A stretch of DNA of 64,000 nt. Origin: Massiliimalia timonensis. Lineage in GTDB: Bacteria > Bacillota > Clostridia > Oscillospirales > Ruminococcaceae. Made by a program: the position numbers and the translations under genes. Below are positions 26,726 to 37,273 of the stretch, piece by piece (the stretch's first letter is position 1; each line of letters starts with the position of its first letter). The stretch is taken from contig NZ_FYDD01000003.1 in NCBI RefSeq assembly GCF_900186585.1, positions 930,001-994,000 of the forward strand. The letters run 5' to 3'. The notes beneath the pieces were generated by a model. That model had not been told where the DNA came from. It searched no databases and worked only from the letters and a program-made list of their open reading frames with translations.

Positions 26726-26757
26726 GGCCGCCCGAAACACAATCGCCTCGGACGGCC
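26726..26757 (-). terminator. Probable terminator after the polysaccharide deacetylase
   Basis: Stem GGCCGTCCGA with TCGGGCGGCC (one G-T pair) on the minus strand, followed by TTGTGTTAT; only weakly T-rich. Confidence 0.5.
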
Positions 26758-26772
26758 AAAACAGCTTTTTTA

Positions 26773-28260
26773 TCATTTTTTAGAAGCCCTGTAATATACA
26801 GAACCATCCTTCATTTCAATCCCACGTGCAGACATCAATTCCTGCACCGTCACCAACTGGTAGCCCTGTTCATGCAGCAGTGGGATCACTTCTTCACATG
26901 CTTCAGCCGTAGTAGGATAAAGTTCATGCATCAGGATAATATCTCCATCCTTTACCTTATCGGTGATCTCCTTGACAATGCTGTCCTTATTCTTGGTTTT
27001 CCAGTCCAGTGTATCAATAGACCAAGTTACCATCGGCTTGTCCACCGATCGTTTGACTGTGTCGTTCACCGCGCCAAACGGCGGACGCACTGTGGTAGCT
27101 CCCACGCCAATAAATTTTTTCAGCCTTTCATCGGTCCTATCCAACTGGGCAGAAATCTGATCCGGCGTCAGTTTCGTCAGATTTGGATGGTCATAGGTGT
27201 GGCTGGAGATTTCGCACCCCATTTCATAGGCGCGCTGAATCACTTTGGCTGTCTGCCCATTGATACGGTTCCCTACATAGAAAAAGGTGGCTCGTCCGTC
27301 GGCTTTTTCCAATGCGTCTAAAATCCGGTTCCCCACCGGAGAATAAGGCCCGTCATCAAAGGTCAGTGCAACCATCGGCCTTTTTTTATCTATCTCCCGG
27401 TCAGGTACAAAAGGCTTGTGATAATCGGCAATATTCAAATTCATATACCCGATCAAATCCTCATAGGGAACTGACACCTGCAAAACACCTTTTGAAACAT
27501 CAAACAACTGGCCTGCGTCAAAGTATACGGTAACACTGTCCTCCCCATAGCTGATTCTCTGGTAAGCATTCCAAACGGCGTCTGAAGCAGCTTGAAATTC
27601 TTCATTTTCCGTCAAAGCTTTCAAATCTTCTTGTTTGGAAAAGTAATCCCTGACAAACCGGGACATAAATTTAGGATAAGAATCCTTAAACACTTCCTGG
27701 ATATCAATACTTTTTTTCGCCTTTAGATCATATAAACAGGTGCTGATCTGTTCCTGTGCCGGAGCGCCGTCTTCAAACTCTTGAATGATATGATAGACCA
27801 CCGTCATATATTGACTGCCGCAGGGAACAATATTAAAATCCAGCGTAACAGTTGTTTTTACACGGTCCTCCTGCTGAAAAGCCTTCTGAATGGAAGATAC
27901 CAGAAGATCGGTGTCCTCCTTTAACAGGGTCTTCATATCCCCATCTTCCATAGTCGGGTATCGGATACCAAGCACATAATTTTTCTCAAATTTAATCACC
28001 GATTCGATTCCATACCCCTCAGGAACTTTTTCCTCCTGAAAACGGAAGTTGGCGATCTGCACTGCCGGTTTCGCATTCAAGGGCTGGATGGTACGGGTCT
28101 TTCCCAAATGTATTCCAGACTTCCATGCAAATACCAAAACCCCAAAACAAAGCACCGCTAAAATAACACCGCACACAACAGCCATAATCTCCCGGCGTCT
28201 GTTGTATCTCAAAAACCGGTCACGGTCCGTTTGATAATCAAATACTTTCATCATCTTCAT
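26773..28260 (-). CDS. Membrane-anchored polysaccharide deacetylase
   Basis: A 495-residue protein: cytoplasmic basic N-terminus, one membrane helix (about residues 25-47), an RsiV/DUF3298-like extracellular domain (about 90-280) and a NodB carbohydrate esterase 4 domain (about 295-480). NodB motifs are complete: TFDDGP, SHTYDHPNL (metal-binding Asp and His), RPPFGAVND, WSIDTLDW and ILMHELY. This domain order is that of PgdA-like peptidoglycan N-acetylglucosamine deacetylases, which protect against lysozyme. Substrate is inferred from architecture. Confidence 0.92.
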   Translation of the reverse strand: MKMMKVFDYQTDRDRFLRYNRRREIMAVVCGVILAVLCFGVLVFAWKSGIHLGKTRTIQPLNAKPAVQIANFRFQEEKVPEGYGIESVIKFEKNYVLGIRYPTMEDGDMKTLLKEDTDLLVSSIQKAFQQEDRVKTTVTLDFNIVPCGSQYMTVVYHIIQEFEDGAPAQEQISTCLYDLKAKKSIDIQEVFKDSYPKFMSRFVRDYFSKQEDLKALTENEEFQAASDAVWNAYQRISYGEDSVTVYFDAGQLFDVSKGVLQVSVPYEDLIGYMNLNIADYHKPFVPDREIDKKRPMVALTFDDGPYSPVGNRILDALEKADGRATFFYVGNRINGQTAKVIQRAYEMGCEISSHTYDHPNLTKLTPDQISAQLDRTDERLKKFIGVGATTVRPPFGAVNDTVKRSVDKPMVTWSIDTLDWKTKNKDSIVKEITDKVKDGDIILMHELYPTTAEACEEVIPLLHEQGYQLVTVQELMSARGIEMKDGSVYYRASKK

Positions 28261-28405
28261 CTCTCATTTTCCGACAAGTTTCTCTTTTATGCTTCTGATT
28301 ATACCAAAGGAAAATGGGTACTACAATGAAAAAACGGGATTGTCATTCTTCTTTCGGAAACTGTAATACAAACGTCATTTTTTTCTCATTACATTGTCAC
28401 TGGTT

Positions 28406-28726
28406 TTAACCTTCCCGTAAACTATTTTCAGCTTCATAAGTTAAGCCGGTTTCATACGGCGCCAAAAAAATAATCTCTGAAGAAGCCCTGACAATAGAAC
28501 TACCCGTGGTATAAGCGAAGCCCCGCAAAAAATCAAGCAATCGCTGTTCCAGCTCCGGGCTGACTGTTTCTGTGTTCATCAATACACAGCGTCCCTTACG
28601 CAGATGCTCAGCAATATTCACTGCATCTACCAAATCTTCCGGCTCTAAAAGCATCATTTGAAATGTAACCGGTTCTTCCCTAATTTCCCCAATCTCTTCA
28701 TACTGGTATTTTCTTGCTAAACTCAT
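28406..28726 (-). CDS. sepF: Cell division protein SepF-like
   Basis: A 106-residue protein whose C-terminal 80 residues match the SepF domain (EPEDLVDAVNIAEHLRKGR, NTETVSPELEQRLLDFLRG, IIFLAPYE). SepF bundles FtsZ filaments and anchors them to the membrane. The usual amphipathic N-terminal helix is short and not obvious. ATG 28726 is preferred (AAGGGG upstream); a TTG at 28747 is in frame. No division genes are adjacent, unlike in the common ylm locus. Confidence 0.82.
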   Translation of the reverse strand: MSLARKYQYEEIGEIREEPVTFQMMLLEPEDLVDAVNIAEHLRKGRCVLMNTETVSPELEQRLLDFLRGFAYTTGSSIVRASSEIIFLAPYETGLTYEAENSLREG

Positions 28727-28863
28727 CTGCCATTCCCCTTCCCGCAATCTTTATTTTTAGATATTCATAGATAATATATTCTATGTTAATATTAACCTTT
28801 TTATCCTAAAAATTCAAGAAAATTCGCCATTATTCACAGTTTCTTTTCAAATTCCCGCAATAT

Positions 28864-28895
28864 AACAAAAAAAGACAGGTTTTTCCCCTGTCTTT
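28864..28895 (-). terminator. Terminator of the V/A-ATPase operon
   Basis: Stem AAAGACAGG with CCTGTCTTT, loop about seven bases, seven T on the minus strand, ten bases after the subunit D stop. Confidence 0.85.
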
Positions 28896-28905
28896 CCTGC
28901 ATCAT

Positions 28906-29520
28906 TTATCTTCCTGCCTTTTGCCGTTTGATCACTTTTAAGCGGCTGAACTCCTCGCGTTCTTTTTCCTCCAAAGAATCCGTGATCATTTTAATAGTCG
29001 ATTCAAACTGCGGAATAATGATATTGTGCAGCGCGTTGGCACGGCGCTGTGTCTTTTTGATCTCATTCGCAAGGCGGCATACGCTGTTTTCCACCTCGGC
29101 CAAAACGATCGTTAGTTCCTTTGCCCGCTGGAAGCTGGCGTACGCCAAGTCAAACTGGGAGTTTGTATCCATAAAGCCGTAGGCTCTGGAAGGCAGTGTG
29201 GATTCCAAAGTGACTTTTGGGATTTCCACCCCCATGACACTGCGGTAGGTGATATGCACGCCATGTTCCACGTCAATGCCGCCCGCGATGTTATCAATTA
29301 CGCCCATAGTGATATTGGCTGCCTGCAAAGCGCGGTAAGCTTTGGCATAAGTATCCTCGATCTCCCCGCGGATCGATTTTGCCTGATCCACCAGGGAAAC
29401 CATCTCGCGGATCAAAATATTTCGTTTCCGGTCCATCAAGTCATAGCCGAGCTTTGCCAAGCTCAAAGACTTTTTGGTATTGATCAGGTTCCCCTTGGTG
29501 GGGAATACCGGCATTGCCAT
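28906..29520 (-). CDS. atpD: V/A-type ATPase subunit D (central shaft)
   Basis: A 204-residue, almost all-helical coiled coil that forms the rotor axle of the V1/A1 sector. Hallmarks: FPTKGNLINTKKSLSLAKLG at the start, DLMDRKRNILIREM, and the C-terminal QRRANALHNIIIPQFESTIK. Last gene of the operon, 22 bases after subunit B, with AAGGAGG before the start. Confidence 0.95.
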   Translation of the reverse strand: MAMPVFPTKGNLINTKKSLSLAKLGYDLMDRKRNILIREMVSLVDQAKSIRGEIEDTYAKAYRALQAANITMGVIDNIAGGIDVEHGVHITYRSVMGVEIPKVTLESTLPSRAYGFMDTNSQFDLAYASFQRAKELTIVLAEVENSVCRLANEIKKTQRRANALHNIIIPQFESTIKMITDSLEEKEREEFSRLKVIKRQKAGR

Positions 29521-29542
29521 GCAAAGCCCTCCTTGCTAAGGT

Positions 29543-30958
29543 TTAATATCTTTTCCGTTTGCGGAACCGTTCAGAACGGCTGGAATCATAGAACTGGAAC
29601 AAAAGCTCCGTATCGATCCGGTCAAGTTCTTCTTTCGGCAGCAAGCAAAGCAGATCCCATCCCAAATCCAAGGTTTGGTCAATGGTACGGTCTTCGTTTT
29701 CGCCTTGGTTGATAAAGTGCTGTTCAAACTGCCGCCCGAATTCCAGATAGGATTTATCTGTTGGAGAAAGTTCCTCCTCCCCAATAACAGAAGCCAGCGC
29801 CCGGGCATCGCTCACCTTTGCATAGCAGGCAAACAACTGGTTCGCTACCGATTGATGGTCGGCCCGGGTGTACCCTTCCCCAATGCCATCCTTCATCAGA
29901 CGGGACAACGACGGCAGTACAGAAACCGGCGGATACACACCTGCCTGGGCAAGCGCTTTATCCAAAACGATCTGCCCCTCGGTAATGTACCCGGTTAAAT
30001 CGGGAATAGGATGGGTGATGTCGCCGTTGGGCATGGTCAAAATCGGGATCTGGGTCACCGAGCCCTTTGCTCCCTGAATGACTCCCGCGCGTTCGTACAA
30101 AGAGGCCAGATCGGAATACAGGTACCCCGGATACCCCTTTCTGCCCGGGATCTCCCCTTTGGAGGAGGAGAACTCACGCACCGCTTCCGCGTAAGAGGTC
30201 ATGTCAGTCAGGATCACCAAAATATGCATATCGTGCCGGAACGCCAAATACTCCGCAGCAGTCAGCGCGCAGCGGGGCGTCAGGATACGCTCAATGATCG
30301 GGTCATTAGAAAGGTTCATAAACATTACGACCCGTTCCAGTACTCCACTTTCCTCAAAACGCGCCTTAAAGTAATCCGCCACGTCATTGGTGACCCCCAT
30401 TGCCGCAAATACAATTCCAAATCCCTGCCCGGCCTCATCGGCAATTTTTGCCTGCCGTACCAGCTGGGCGGCCAGCTTGTTGTGGCTTAAACCGGAATCG
30501 GAAAAGATCGGCAGCTTCTGCCCCCGGATCAGAGTCATCAGCGCGTCAATGGAAGAGATTCCCGTCCGGATGTAGTTTCTCGGATACACTCGTGACACTG
30601 GGTTGATCGGTTTACCGTTAATATCCGCAAAGCTGTCCGGATAAATGTCGCCCAGCCCGTCGATCGGTTTGCCGGCACCGTTAAAAATCCGGCCCAGTAA
30701 TTCCTTGGACAAAGGCAATTCCATCGGTTTTCCGGTAAAACGGGCAGTCGTGTTGTTTAGGGAAAGCTCATTGGTCCCTTCAAAAATCTGGACAACTACC
30801 CGTTCCCCCTCGATTTCCACAACGCGCCCCAAGCGGGTGGCGCCGTTGTCCAGCTTTAATTCTACCAGTTCGTCAAAGGAAGCGTCTGGAATATTGTCCA
30901 GCACGACCAGAGAACCGTTGATTTCATTCAGTCCTTTATATTGCAAGGAAATCGCCAT
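29543..30958 (-). CDS. atpB: V/A-type ATPase subunit B
   Basis: A 471-residue regulatory, non-catalytic subunit of the A3B3 hexamer. It has the beta barrel ([12 protein letters not shown]), the alpha/beta domain in which the P-loop is degenerate ([18 protein letters not shown]), [14 protein letters not shown] and [17 protein letters not shown]. Length is typical. It starts 14 bases after subunit A. Confidence 0.96.
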   Translation of the reverse strand: MAISLQYKGLNEINGSLVVLDNIPDASFDELVELKLDNGATRLGRVVEIEGERVVVQIFEGTNELSLNNTTARFTGKPMELPLSKELLGRIFNGAGKPIDGLGDIYPDSFADINGKPINPVSRVYPRNYIRTGISSIDALMTLIRGQKLPIFSDSGLSHNKLAAQLVRQAKIADEAGQGFGIVFAAMGVTNDVADYFKARFEESGVLERVVMFMNLSNDPIIERILTPRCALTAAEYLAFRHDMHILVILTDMTSYAEAVREFSSSKGEIPGRKGYPGYLYSDLASLYERAGVIQGAKGSVTQIPILTMPNGDITHPIPDLTGYITEGQIVLDKALAQAGVYPPVSVLPSLSRLMKDGIGEGYTRADHQSVANQLFACYAKVSDARALASVIGEEELSPTDKSYLEFGRQFEQHFINQGENEDRTIDQTLDLGWDLLCLLPKEELDRIDTELLFQFYDSSRSERFRKRKRY

Positions 30959-30972
30959 TTTTCTCTGCCCCC

Positions 30973-32733
30973 TTAACGATCGCTTTGTTGGATCACCGAA
31001 TCAATTTCCCGGTAGTATTCGTCGAATTTTTCCAGTTCCTGATTCGGGATGTCATACTTCATACGGTTTAGTTTGTCGAAAATCCCTGTGGAAACAATGT
31101 TAGAAAGCGGGATGCTCCTGCTTACCAGCTCCGAAGCCTTGTCATAAAGATACAAAATCACCTTCATCATATGATGCTGCTTGACAAGCGGTACATAAGT
31201 GTCGTCCTTATGGAACGCGTTCTGCTGCAAAAAGCCGACGCGGATCACCTTTGCGATCTCAATCACAAGCTTTTGGTCGTCTGGCAGGACATCTGCGCCG
31301 ATCAGCTTTACAATTTCCATCAGGTTGGCCTCTTCTGCCAGCAGTGCGGTGATCCGCTGCTTCATCGGCATAAAGTCCGGCCCGATCTCCTGTTTATAAA
31401 AGTCGATAAAATCATCGTCATATTCGCTGTAGCTGGTCATCCAGTTGATCGCCGGATAATGCCGCGCGTAGGCAAGCGTTTTATCCAGCGCCCAGAAACA
31501 GCGGACAAACCGCTTGGTGTTCTGGGTAACCGGCTCCGAAAAGTCCGCCCCCTGCGGGGAAACCGCCCCTATAATGGTGACAGAGCCTTCCGTCCCATTC
31601 AAGTTTTCCATATAGCCGGCCCGTTCATAAAACGCGGACAACCGGGACGGCAGGTAAGCCGGGAAACCTTCTTCCGCAGGCATTTCCTCCAAACGGCCGG
31701 AAATCTCACGCAGCGCCTCCGCCCAACGGGAGGTGGAATCCGCCATAATAGCAACATGGTACCCCATATCCCGATAGTATTCCGCCAGAGTGATCCCTGT
31801 GTAAATAGAAGCCTCTCGGGCTGCCACCGGCATGTTGGAGGTATTCGCAATCAAAGTTGTACGGTCGGTCAAGGCCTTGCCGGTACGCGGATCCACCAAT
31901 TCGGAAAATTCCTCCAAAACCTGGGTCATTTCGTTGCCGCGCTCTCCGCAGCCGATATAAACGATAATATCCGCATCGCACCATTTCGCCAGCTGATGCT
32001 GGGTCATGGTTTTCCCGGTGCCGAATCCTCCCGGAATGGCCGCTGTCCCGCCCTTTGCAATGGGGAACATCGCGTCGATGATGCGCTGCCCTGTAATCAG
32101 CGGACGGCTGATCGGTTTACGGTTTTTTACCGGCCGCGGGGTCCGGATCGGCCATCTCTGGCACAGGGTCAGCTCATGCTCCTTACCGTGGCCGTCACGG
32201 ATGACCACGACCGTATCGTTCACTGTGTAAGGCCCGTTTTCCGCTACCCGCACCACTTCACCGCTCAACAGCGGGGAAAGCATACATTTGTGAGTGATCA
32301 GCGCGGTTTCCGGACATGTGGCGTACACATCGCCGCCCGTAAGCCGGTCCCCGGGTTTTACAGTAATCGTTACATCATATTTATTTGTAAGGTCCAGCGC
32401 CGGAATATCAGAGCCAATTCCAATAAAGGCGCCCTCTCCCGCCGCCATGCTGCGCAGCGGGCGCTCGATCCCGTCAAAGATGTTGGATAAGATCCCAGGC
32501 CCTAAGGTAGCGCATAACGGCGACCCGGTAGAGTATACTGGTTCCCCGGGCTTTAGCCCGGTGGTGCTTTCATAAACCTGAATGGTCGTTTCCTCGTCGT
32601 TGACGGAAATGATTTCGCCGATGATCTTCTGATGCCCGACATAAACCATCTCCAGCATGGAAAAGTCCTTGGTTCCCCTCATCTTAACAACAGGACCATT
32701 GATCGAATAGATCGTATTTGCCAATGCATTCAC
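30973..32733 (-). CDS. atpA: V/A-type ATPase catalytic subunit A
   Basis: A 586-residue catalytic subunit. Walker [12 protein letters not shown], Walker B-region [18 protein letters not shown], the non-homologous bulge (about residues 110-200) typical of A/V enzymes, and the glutamate in [11 protein letters not shown]. It hydrolyses or makes ATP in the A3B3 head. The start is GTG 32733 or a TTG four codons later with GGGG at better spacing. Gene order and sequence both place it in the operon core. Confidence 0.96.
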   Translation of the reverse strand: MNALANTIYSINGPVVKMRGTKDFSMLEMVYVGHQKIIGEIISVNDEETTIQVYESTTGLKPGEPVYSTGSPLCATLGPGILSNIFDGIERPLRSMAAGEGAFIGIGSDIPALDLTNKYDVTITVKPGDRLTGGDVYATCPETALITHKCMLSPLLSGEVVRVAENGPYTVNDTVVVIRDGHGKEHELTLCQRWPIRTPRPVKNRKPISRPLITGQRIIDAMFPIAKGGTAAIPGGFGTGKTMTQHQLAKWCDADIIVYIGCGERGNEMTQVLEEFSELVDPRTGKALTDRTTLIANTSNMPVAAREASIYTGITLAEYYRDMGYHVAIMADSTSRWAEALREISGRLEEMPAEEGFPAYLPSRLSAFYERAGYMENLNGTEGSVTIIGAVSPQGADFSEPVTQNTKRFVRCFWALDKTLAYARHYPAINWMTSYSEYDDDFIDFYKQEIGPDFMPMKQRITALLAEEANLMEIVKLIGADVLPDDQKLVIEIAKVIRVGFLQQNAFHKDDTYVPLVKQHHMMKVILYLYDKASELVSRSIPLSNIVSTGIFDKLNRMKYDIPNQELEKFDEYYREIDSVIQQSDR

Positions 32734-32769
32734 CCCAATTCAGTTGGTTACTGTTCCAGAAACCCAGCG

Positions 32770-33369
32770 TTAATATTCAATCGTCAGGCCACAAGTACTG
32801 TAAAATTTTTCTTTTTGCGCTTTCAGCACCTCGGCAAAGGTTTCATCAGCCATTACTCCGTGTTCCCGGCTCAACAGTATAAAGCCGCCCAAACGGTTTT
32901 CCGGGTCGGCCTCCACCGTCACTTGGCCCGGAAGAATCCGCTGTAACGTCTCAGAAAAACGCAGGTCTTCCTCTTTTACAAGCACACAGACTGGCTTGTA
33001 TGGGAACTGGGTGACCGCGGCAGAGATCTGCGACGCCAAATATTCAGCATAAGCCTCTGTCTGGGAAAATGCGGCCAAGCGCTCTCTAACTTCGTCAAAC
33101 ACCCGGTCTGTCAACTGGTTGCGAAACTGCACCAGCCCGCGCTTTTGATCCAGCTCATACTTTGTCACCGACTGCTTGTGCTTGGATTTGATCATCTGGA
33201 CCTGTTCCTGCATATAGCCAAACATCCGGTTATATTCTTCTTCTTTGGCCTGTTTCAGTTGGGCGGCGCGGTATTCATCCGCTTCCTTTTCCAACTGTTC
33301 AATTTTATGTTCAGCCTCTTCGTCGACTGCACGCGCAAAGGCAGACAGCTTGTCTTGATTAAAACTCAT
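32770..33369 (-). CDS. atpE: V/A-type ATPase subunit E (peripheral stalk)
   Basis: A 199-residue protein with a long charged N-terminal helix (about residues 10-95) and a C-terminal globular domain (LASQISAAVTQFPYKPVCVL, LGGFILLSREHGVM). With the G/H subunit it forms the peripheral stalks that hold the head still. AAGGGG precedes the ATG. Confidence 0.9.
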   Translation of the reverse strand: MSFNQDKLSAFARAVDEEAEHKIEQLEKEADEYRAAQLKQAKEEEYNRMFGYMQEQVQMIKSKHKQSVTKYELDQKRGLVQFRNQLTDRVFDEVRERLAAFSQTEAYAEYLASQISAAVTQFPYKPVCVLVKEEDLRFSETLQRILPGQVTVEADPENRLGGFILLSREHGVMADETFAEVLKAQKEKFYSTCGLTIEY

Positions 33370-33396
33370 TTTCTGATTCCCCTTTACAAAGCTGTA

Positions 33397-33705
33397 TTAC
33401 AGCTCAATCCCGATCGCGTCACGCACATAATTTGAAATGTTTTCACTGATTTTCGCGTTGCCGTGACGGTCTGGAATCTCCACAATCAACGGCTGCTTTA
33501 CATTGAGTTTCAGCTCATAAATATCGTGGTAGCACAGCTTTACAAGCTTTTCTGAAACCAAAATGATCCCGATCTCAGAATCCTTCAACGCGTTGTCCAC
33601 CGCCTCACGGACTTCATCCGCTTCGTGAACCACTACGCCTTCAATGCCTGCCAAACGCATCCCCATCTGCGTGTCGATATTATCGCTGATACAGAAAAAT
33701 TTCAT
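33397..33705 (-). CDS. atpF: V/A-type ATPase subunit F
   Basis: A 102-residue rotor subunit that binds the D shaft. Family pattern MKFFCISDNIDTQMGMRLAG, EIGIILVSEKL, then PLIVEIPDRHG. ATG 33705 follows AGGAGG; the in-frame ATG at 33744 just after subunit K has no comparable site. Located between K and E. Confidence 0.9.
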   Translation of the reverse strand: MKFFCISDNIDTQMGMRLAGIEGVVVHEADEVREAVDNALKDSEIGIILVSEKLVKLCYHDIYELKLNVKQPLIVEIPDRHGNAKISENISNYVRDAIGIEL

Positions 33706-33751
33706 ATGCCCCTCCTGCTCTTCCACGACCGACTGTTCTTTCATCCCATTA

Positions 33752-34180
33752 TCAGGTGAACAGGATCATAAAGGAGATAACTAATCCATAAATCGCGATC
33801 CCTTCGCCCATAACAACGAAGATCATCGCTTTCCCAAATGCTTTCGGGTCTTCGCTGCATGCACCGATCGCAGCCGGGGCCGCATTTCCTACTGCAACGC
33901 CGGCACCGATGCAGGAAAGCCCGGTGGCCAAGGCCGCGCCCAGGTATTTGATTCCTTCCCCGGTGGACAGCGCGCCGGCGACGCCATCAGCCGCAGCAGC
34001 AGAAACGAATCCGCCCAGCGGCAGGATCAGCATCAACAGGATCAACCCGCCAAACGCACATAAATTAAACCAAATGGCATGTTTTGCTTTTTTCCCAGTC
34101 GTAATTCCTGCATACACCGGAATCAGCGGAGCCATCAGCATCGCAATGGCAACCAAAGGCAATAACAGATATAACAACAT
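33752..34180 (-). CDS. atpK: V/A-type ATPase subunit K (membrane rotor ring)
   Basis: A 142-residue proteolipid with four membrane helices (about 2-26, 36-60, 80-105, 115-141), a duplicated hairpin. The only membrane carboxylate is in the last helix (VVMGEGIAIYG), so each subunit carries one ion site, as in V-type rings. The glutamines that help bind sodium in the Enterococcus ring are not obvious, so proton coupling is possible, but ion choice cannot be decided by eye. Confidence 0.93.
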   Translation of the reverse strand: MLLYLLLPLVAIAMLMAPLIPVYAGITTGKKAKHAIWFNLCAFGGLILLMLILPLGGFVSAAAADGVAGALSTGEGIKYLGAALATGLSCIGAGVAVGNAAPAAIGACSEDPKAFGKAMIFVVMGEGIAIYGLVISFMILFT

Positions 34181-34242
34181 AAAAAAGCCTCCTCTTTTAA
34201 GTATTTATTCTGTCAGGGGGATGTGTTTCCCCCTGTCAAAAA

Positions 34243-36189
34243 CTATTTTTCTTCCTCTTTGGAATAATTGATTTTTACCGGATGATAAGGTTTCCCCTTA
34301 CTTTCATAGAACCGGCTAAAGGTTTCATAATAAACAAGGCGCAATACCTGGATCCCAACGATCAGCCCCTCCAGCGCCATAACGAACGCGTTTCCAAGCA
34401 CGATCACGATCGGGCTTCCAAACGAACCCGCCATATGCGCAAAGGTCATCACTACCAGCATCAGTGCCGCATGGCTCAACACAAAGCCGCCCACCCGCAG
34501 GAAAGAAAGGGTGTTCGTGCAATAACTCAGCAGGACATCAAATATTTCAAAAGACGCGTCTACCACGCTGAATTTTTCTTTTTCAGCGTTCTTGCGCCTG
34601 CGGTTTTTCACTTTTTCTCCCAACGGTTCATGGAAAAAGATCAGCACCAACGGCAGTACGATCACCAATAGGATAAACACCGGGTTGAAAACATTGACTT
34701 TGAACAGCACCAACAAAGCCGCCGCGCCGACAATCCCGCAGTAAAACAAAAGCCCCGCGATCCCGTTACTGGAAAACAATGCCTTGCCATAGTCCTTTTT
34801 CCGCAGCCCAGTGACGATGTTGATAAGCATAGCCGCCACAACGATAACTACCCCGATCGCAAGGGAAATGATCAAAAGCATGGTCGAGGTATTGGAGTCC
34901 AGCACATCCAACGGGAAAATATCTCCCAGCCCAACCGCCTCAAACAATGGCTTGAACGATCCTTCTATTCCAAAGAAAGACCCGTACAGCAAGCCAAAGA
35001 ACATGCTGGCAATCCCACAGCGCATCAGCGCCTGCCCCAGCACCATCTTTTTCCACTTCCAAATCAAAAGCCCGAACAGGATCACACAAATCCCCTGTCC
35101 AAAGTCGCCGAACATCATGCCAAACAGCAGCACATAAATAAATCCCACAAAGCTGGTCGGGTTGAAGTCATAGTATCCCGGCAGGCCATACATGGTAATA
35201 AACATCTCGAACGGCTTGAAAAAGCGGTTGGTACGAAGCTGCACCGGCGGCTCCACTTTCATTTCCGGACGGACTTGCTCCTGCTCGCACAGCACATGAT
35301 CCAAGTCGTCAAACAAGGCTGTGAATTCCTTCACTTTTCTGGTTGGAACAAATCCCTCTAAATAAAAACGATTCCCAGAAGAGGTGGCGTATCTGCGGTA
35401 AGAAAAGGTATCGTGCAGCATCTTAGCTTTGGCATAGATCTCGTCAACCGTTTTCGCTTCCCGTTCCCGGATCGCATCCACCTGCCCGTCGCAACGGCGG
35501 ATCGCTTCTTCCTCAATCTGAATTTGCGTCTGTAACGCTTCGATCGCAAGCTGAGGCGTTTCATGTGCATATTCAGAAATGTCGATCGTTTCAAAATACA
35601 GGGAAGCAAACAACTGGTCGATGTCCTCGATCTCGGTATTCGCCGCCAGATAAAAGCCCCAGTAATAATCCTCATCGTGGTCAAAATCAAAAAAGAAAAA
35701 GCTCCTGTTAGAAAAATAATCCAGCTTCAGGTAACTATCCACCGGCAGTTTTCCAAAACGCGTAGTGGAGTTCTGGGAGTTAATAAGATCCGTAAAGCGA
35801 ATATTCAACCCATCCAGGTGCCTGACCTGCGCTAATGCCTGCTTGTGGTCAGTCAGCCGGTCCTTTAATTCTGTCTTGTGCTGTTTGATTCCCAGCAGCT
35901 CTTCTTTCAACCGTCCCAAATATACAGGGACTTCCTCCTTTTTCATAGAAAGGCTGGTGTAATCATAATACTTCGTCTCCAGTGAGAGCTCGCTCATTAC
36001 GTCTGTAACAGCTTGAAGGATATCCCCGTAAGGGTTTTCCTCCCTGATCGGAGCAAAGCCCCGTCCAGCTGCTGTTTTTCCCGGAAGTTCAACATGGAAC
36101 ACGCCGCTGTTACAGCAGCGTACCAAGGTTGTATCCAGTGATTGTATTGCACCAACTATGTGCACCAGGCTCATTTTTTCAATTGCCAT
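34243..36189 (-). CDS. atpI: V/A-type ATPase subunit I (membrane stator)
   Basis: A 648-residue subunit: cytoplasmic N-terminal half with coiled coils (about residues 75-130 and 210-270) and a C-terminal half of seven or so membrane helices starting near 335 (YDFNPTSFVGFIYVLLFGMMFGDFGQG). It includes the conserved HEPLGEKV and the helix bearing the essential Arg in SFLRVGGFVLSHA. It forms the half-channels next to the K ring. Full length. Confidence 0.95.
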   Translation of the reverse strand: MAIEKMSLVHIVGAIQSLDTTLVRCCNSGVFHVELPGKTAAGRGFAPIREENPYGDILQAVTDVMSELSLETKYYDYTSLSMKKEEVPVYLGRLKEELLGIKQHKTELKDRLTDHKQALAQVRHLDGLNIRFTDLINSQNSTTRFGKLPVDSYLKLDYFSNRSFFFFDFDHDEDYYWGFYLAANTEIEDIDQLFASLYFETIDISEYAHETPQLAIEALQTQIQIEEEAIRRCDGQVDAIREREAKTVDEIYAKAKMLHDTFSYRRYATSSGNRFYLEGFVPTRKVKEFTALFDDLDHVLCEQEQVRPEMKVEPPVQLRTNRFFKPFEMFITMYGLPGYYDFNPTSFVGFIYVLLFGMMFGDFGQGICVILFGLLIWKWKKMVLGQALMRCGIASMFFGLLYGSFFGIEGSFKPLFEAVGLGDIFPLDVLDSNTSTMLLIISLAIGVVIVVAAMLINIVTGLRKKDYGKALFSSNGIAGLLFYCGIVGAAALLVLFKVNVFNPVFILLVIVLPLVLIFFHEPLGEKVKNRRRKNAEKEKFSVVDASFEIFDVLLSYCTNTLSFLRVGGFVLSHAALMLVVMTFAHMAGSFGSPIVIVLGNAFVMALEGLIVGIQVLRLVYYETFSRFYESKGKPYHPVKINYSKEEEK

Positions 36190-36214
36190 TTCATCACCGC
36201 CCTTTTGTGAACTG

Positions 36215-37258
36215 TTACATCACAAGTAACTCTTTTATTTCATTCTCCGGCAATCCGTAACGGATCCCTTCGATCACATTTACAATATTATTCAACTCTA
36301 CCTGATTCAGATGAAAATACGCGTAGAATACGACCGAAACATAGGGAGAAAAGTGCAGATACCGCTTGCAAAGCGAATAATAATATCGTTTCGTATAGTC
36401 CTCGATAAACGGAAGCTGCGTCTGTTCAAACTTCGTGTGGTATTTTGTTTTAGAAAACAAATCATCCAGCGTATGTTCATCCTTTGCTTCCACCATTTCC
36501 TGAAGCTGCTCGGCATGGATTTTGTAATAATATGGGTACAGGCTGCGAACGATATCCTCCGGCGAGGCATTTAGGTACCGCTTACAGCGGAAAACGTGTT
36601 CCAAGTTTTTCAGTTCAATGTCTACCTTAACAAGCTCCAAGAGCTGTGTTTTCGCCTGACCTTTGTAATTTTTATTGATCATCGCAAAGGTCTTTCGGTA
36701 AAAATACTCATAAAATGCATGTTCACAGCCAATATAATTGATCTGCCCTTTTTCGTCGCTAGGTGCAAAACGCTTCAAAATCGCGGCGTATTCGCTGTCC
36801 CGCACTGCGTAGATCAATTCGTCAAACTTGGTAGCCCTTGCTACCGCCATCAAGTCGATCTCGGCCCGTTGGATCAAATATCCGGGCAGCTCCAATATAA
36901 AGCTTTTGGCATTTCCCGCCCTCATCAAGAGGACCATGCGCAACAGTTCGCTGATCTCCTCCTGCCGGATCACAACCTGAAACAAATCATTTCTTGTCAG
37001 CGGAAGATAGTGGTATAACTTACCGCACTGTTCAAATGCAGCCTTTCGCAGCAGGTTTTCCAGTTGTCCACGGTGAATATTGTGCTCCGACACATTGCTA
37101 AGCATCTCGCCATAATGCGTCTGGTTTTTCAAAAATGCCGCGACCTCCTGCACAGAATGGCAGCGAAGCATCTCCTGATACTGTTCCGGCGTAATATGTT
37201 TTCCATACATTGCCCGCGCTTTTGCCAGCACTGCATTATAGGCATTGCTGTTTGCCAT
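36215..37258 (-). CDS. atpC: V/A-type ATPase subunit C (rotor adaptor, d-like)
   Basis: A 347-residue helical funnel protein joining the D/F shaft to the K ring. Family features: NAVLAKARAMYGKHITPEQY at the start, IDLMAVARATKF, and a C-terminal NNIVNVIEGIRYGLPENEI. It starts 15 bases after the G/H subunit stop. Typical length. Confidence 0.9.
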   Translation of the reverse strand: MANSNAYNAVLAKARAMYGKHITPEQYQEMLRCHSVQEVAAFLKNQTHYGEMLSNVSEHNIHRGQLENLLRKAAFEQCGKLYHYLPLTRNDLFQVVIRQEEISELLRMVLLMRAGNAKSFILELPGYLIQRAEIDLMAVARATKFDELIYAVRDSEYAAILKRFAPSDEKGQINYIGCEHAFYEYFYRKTFAMINKNYKGQAKTQLLELVKVDIELKNLEHVFRCKRYLNASPEDIVRSLYPYYYKIHAEQLQEMVEAKDEHTLDDLFSKTKYHTKFEQTQLPFIEDYTKRYYYSLCKRYLHFSPYVSVVFYAYFHLNQVELNNIVNVIEGIRYGLPENEIKELLVM

Positions 37259-37273
37259 GTTGCTCCACCCGCT

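Noticed and set aside
31171-32490. 439-codon open frame on the plus strand
   Set aside because: Antisense shadow of V/A-ATPase subunit A; the minus-strand protein has all catalytic motifs.
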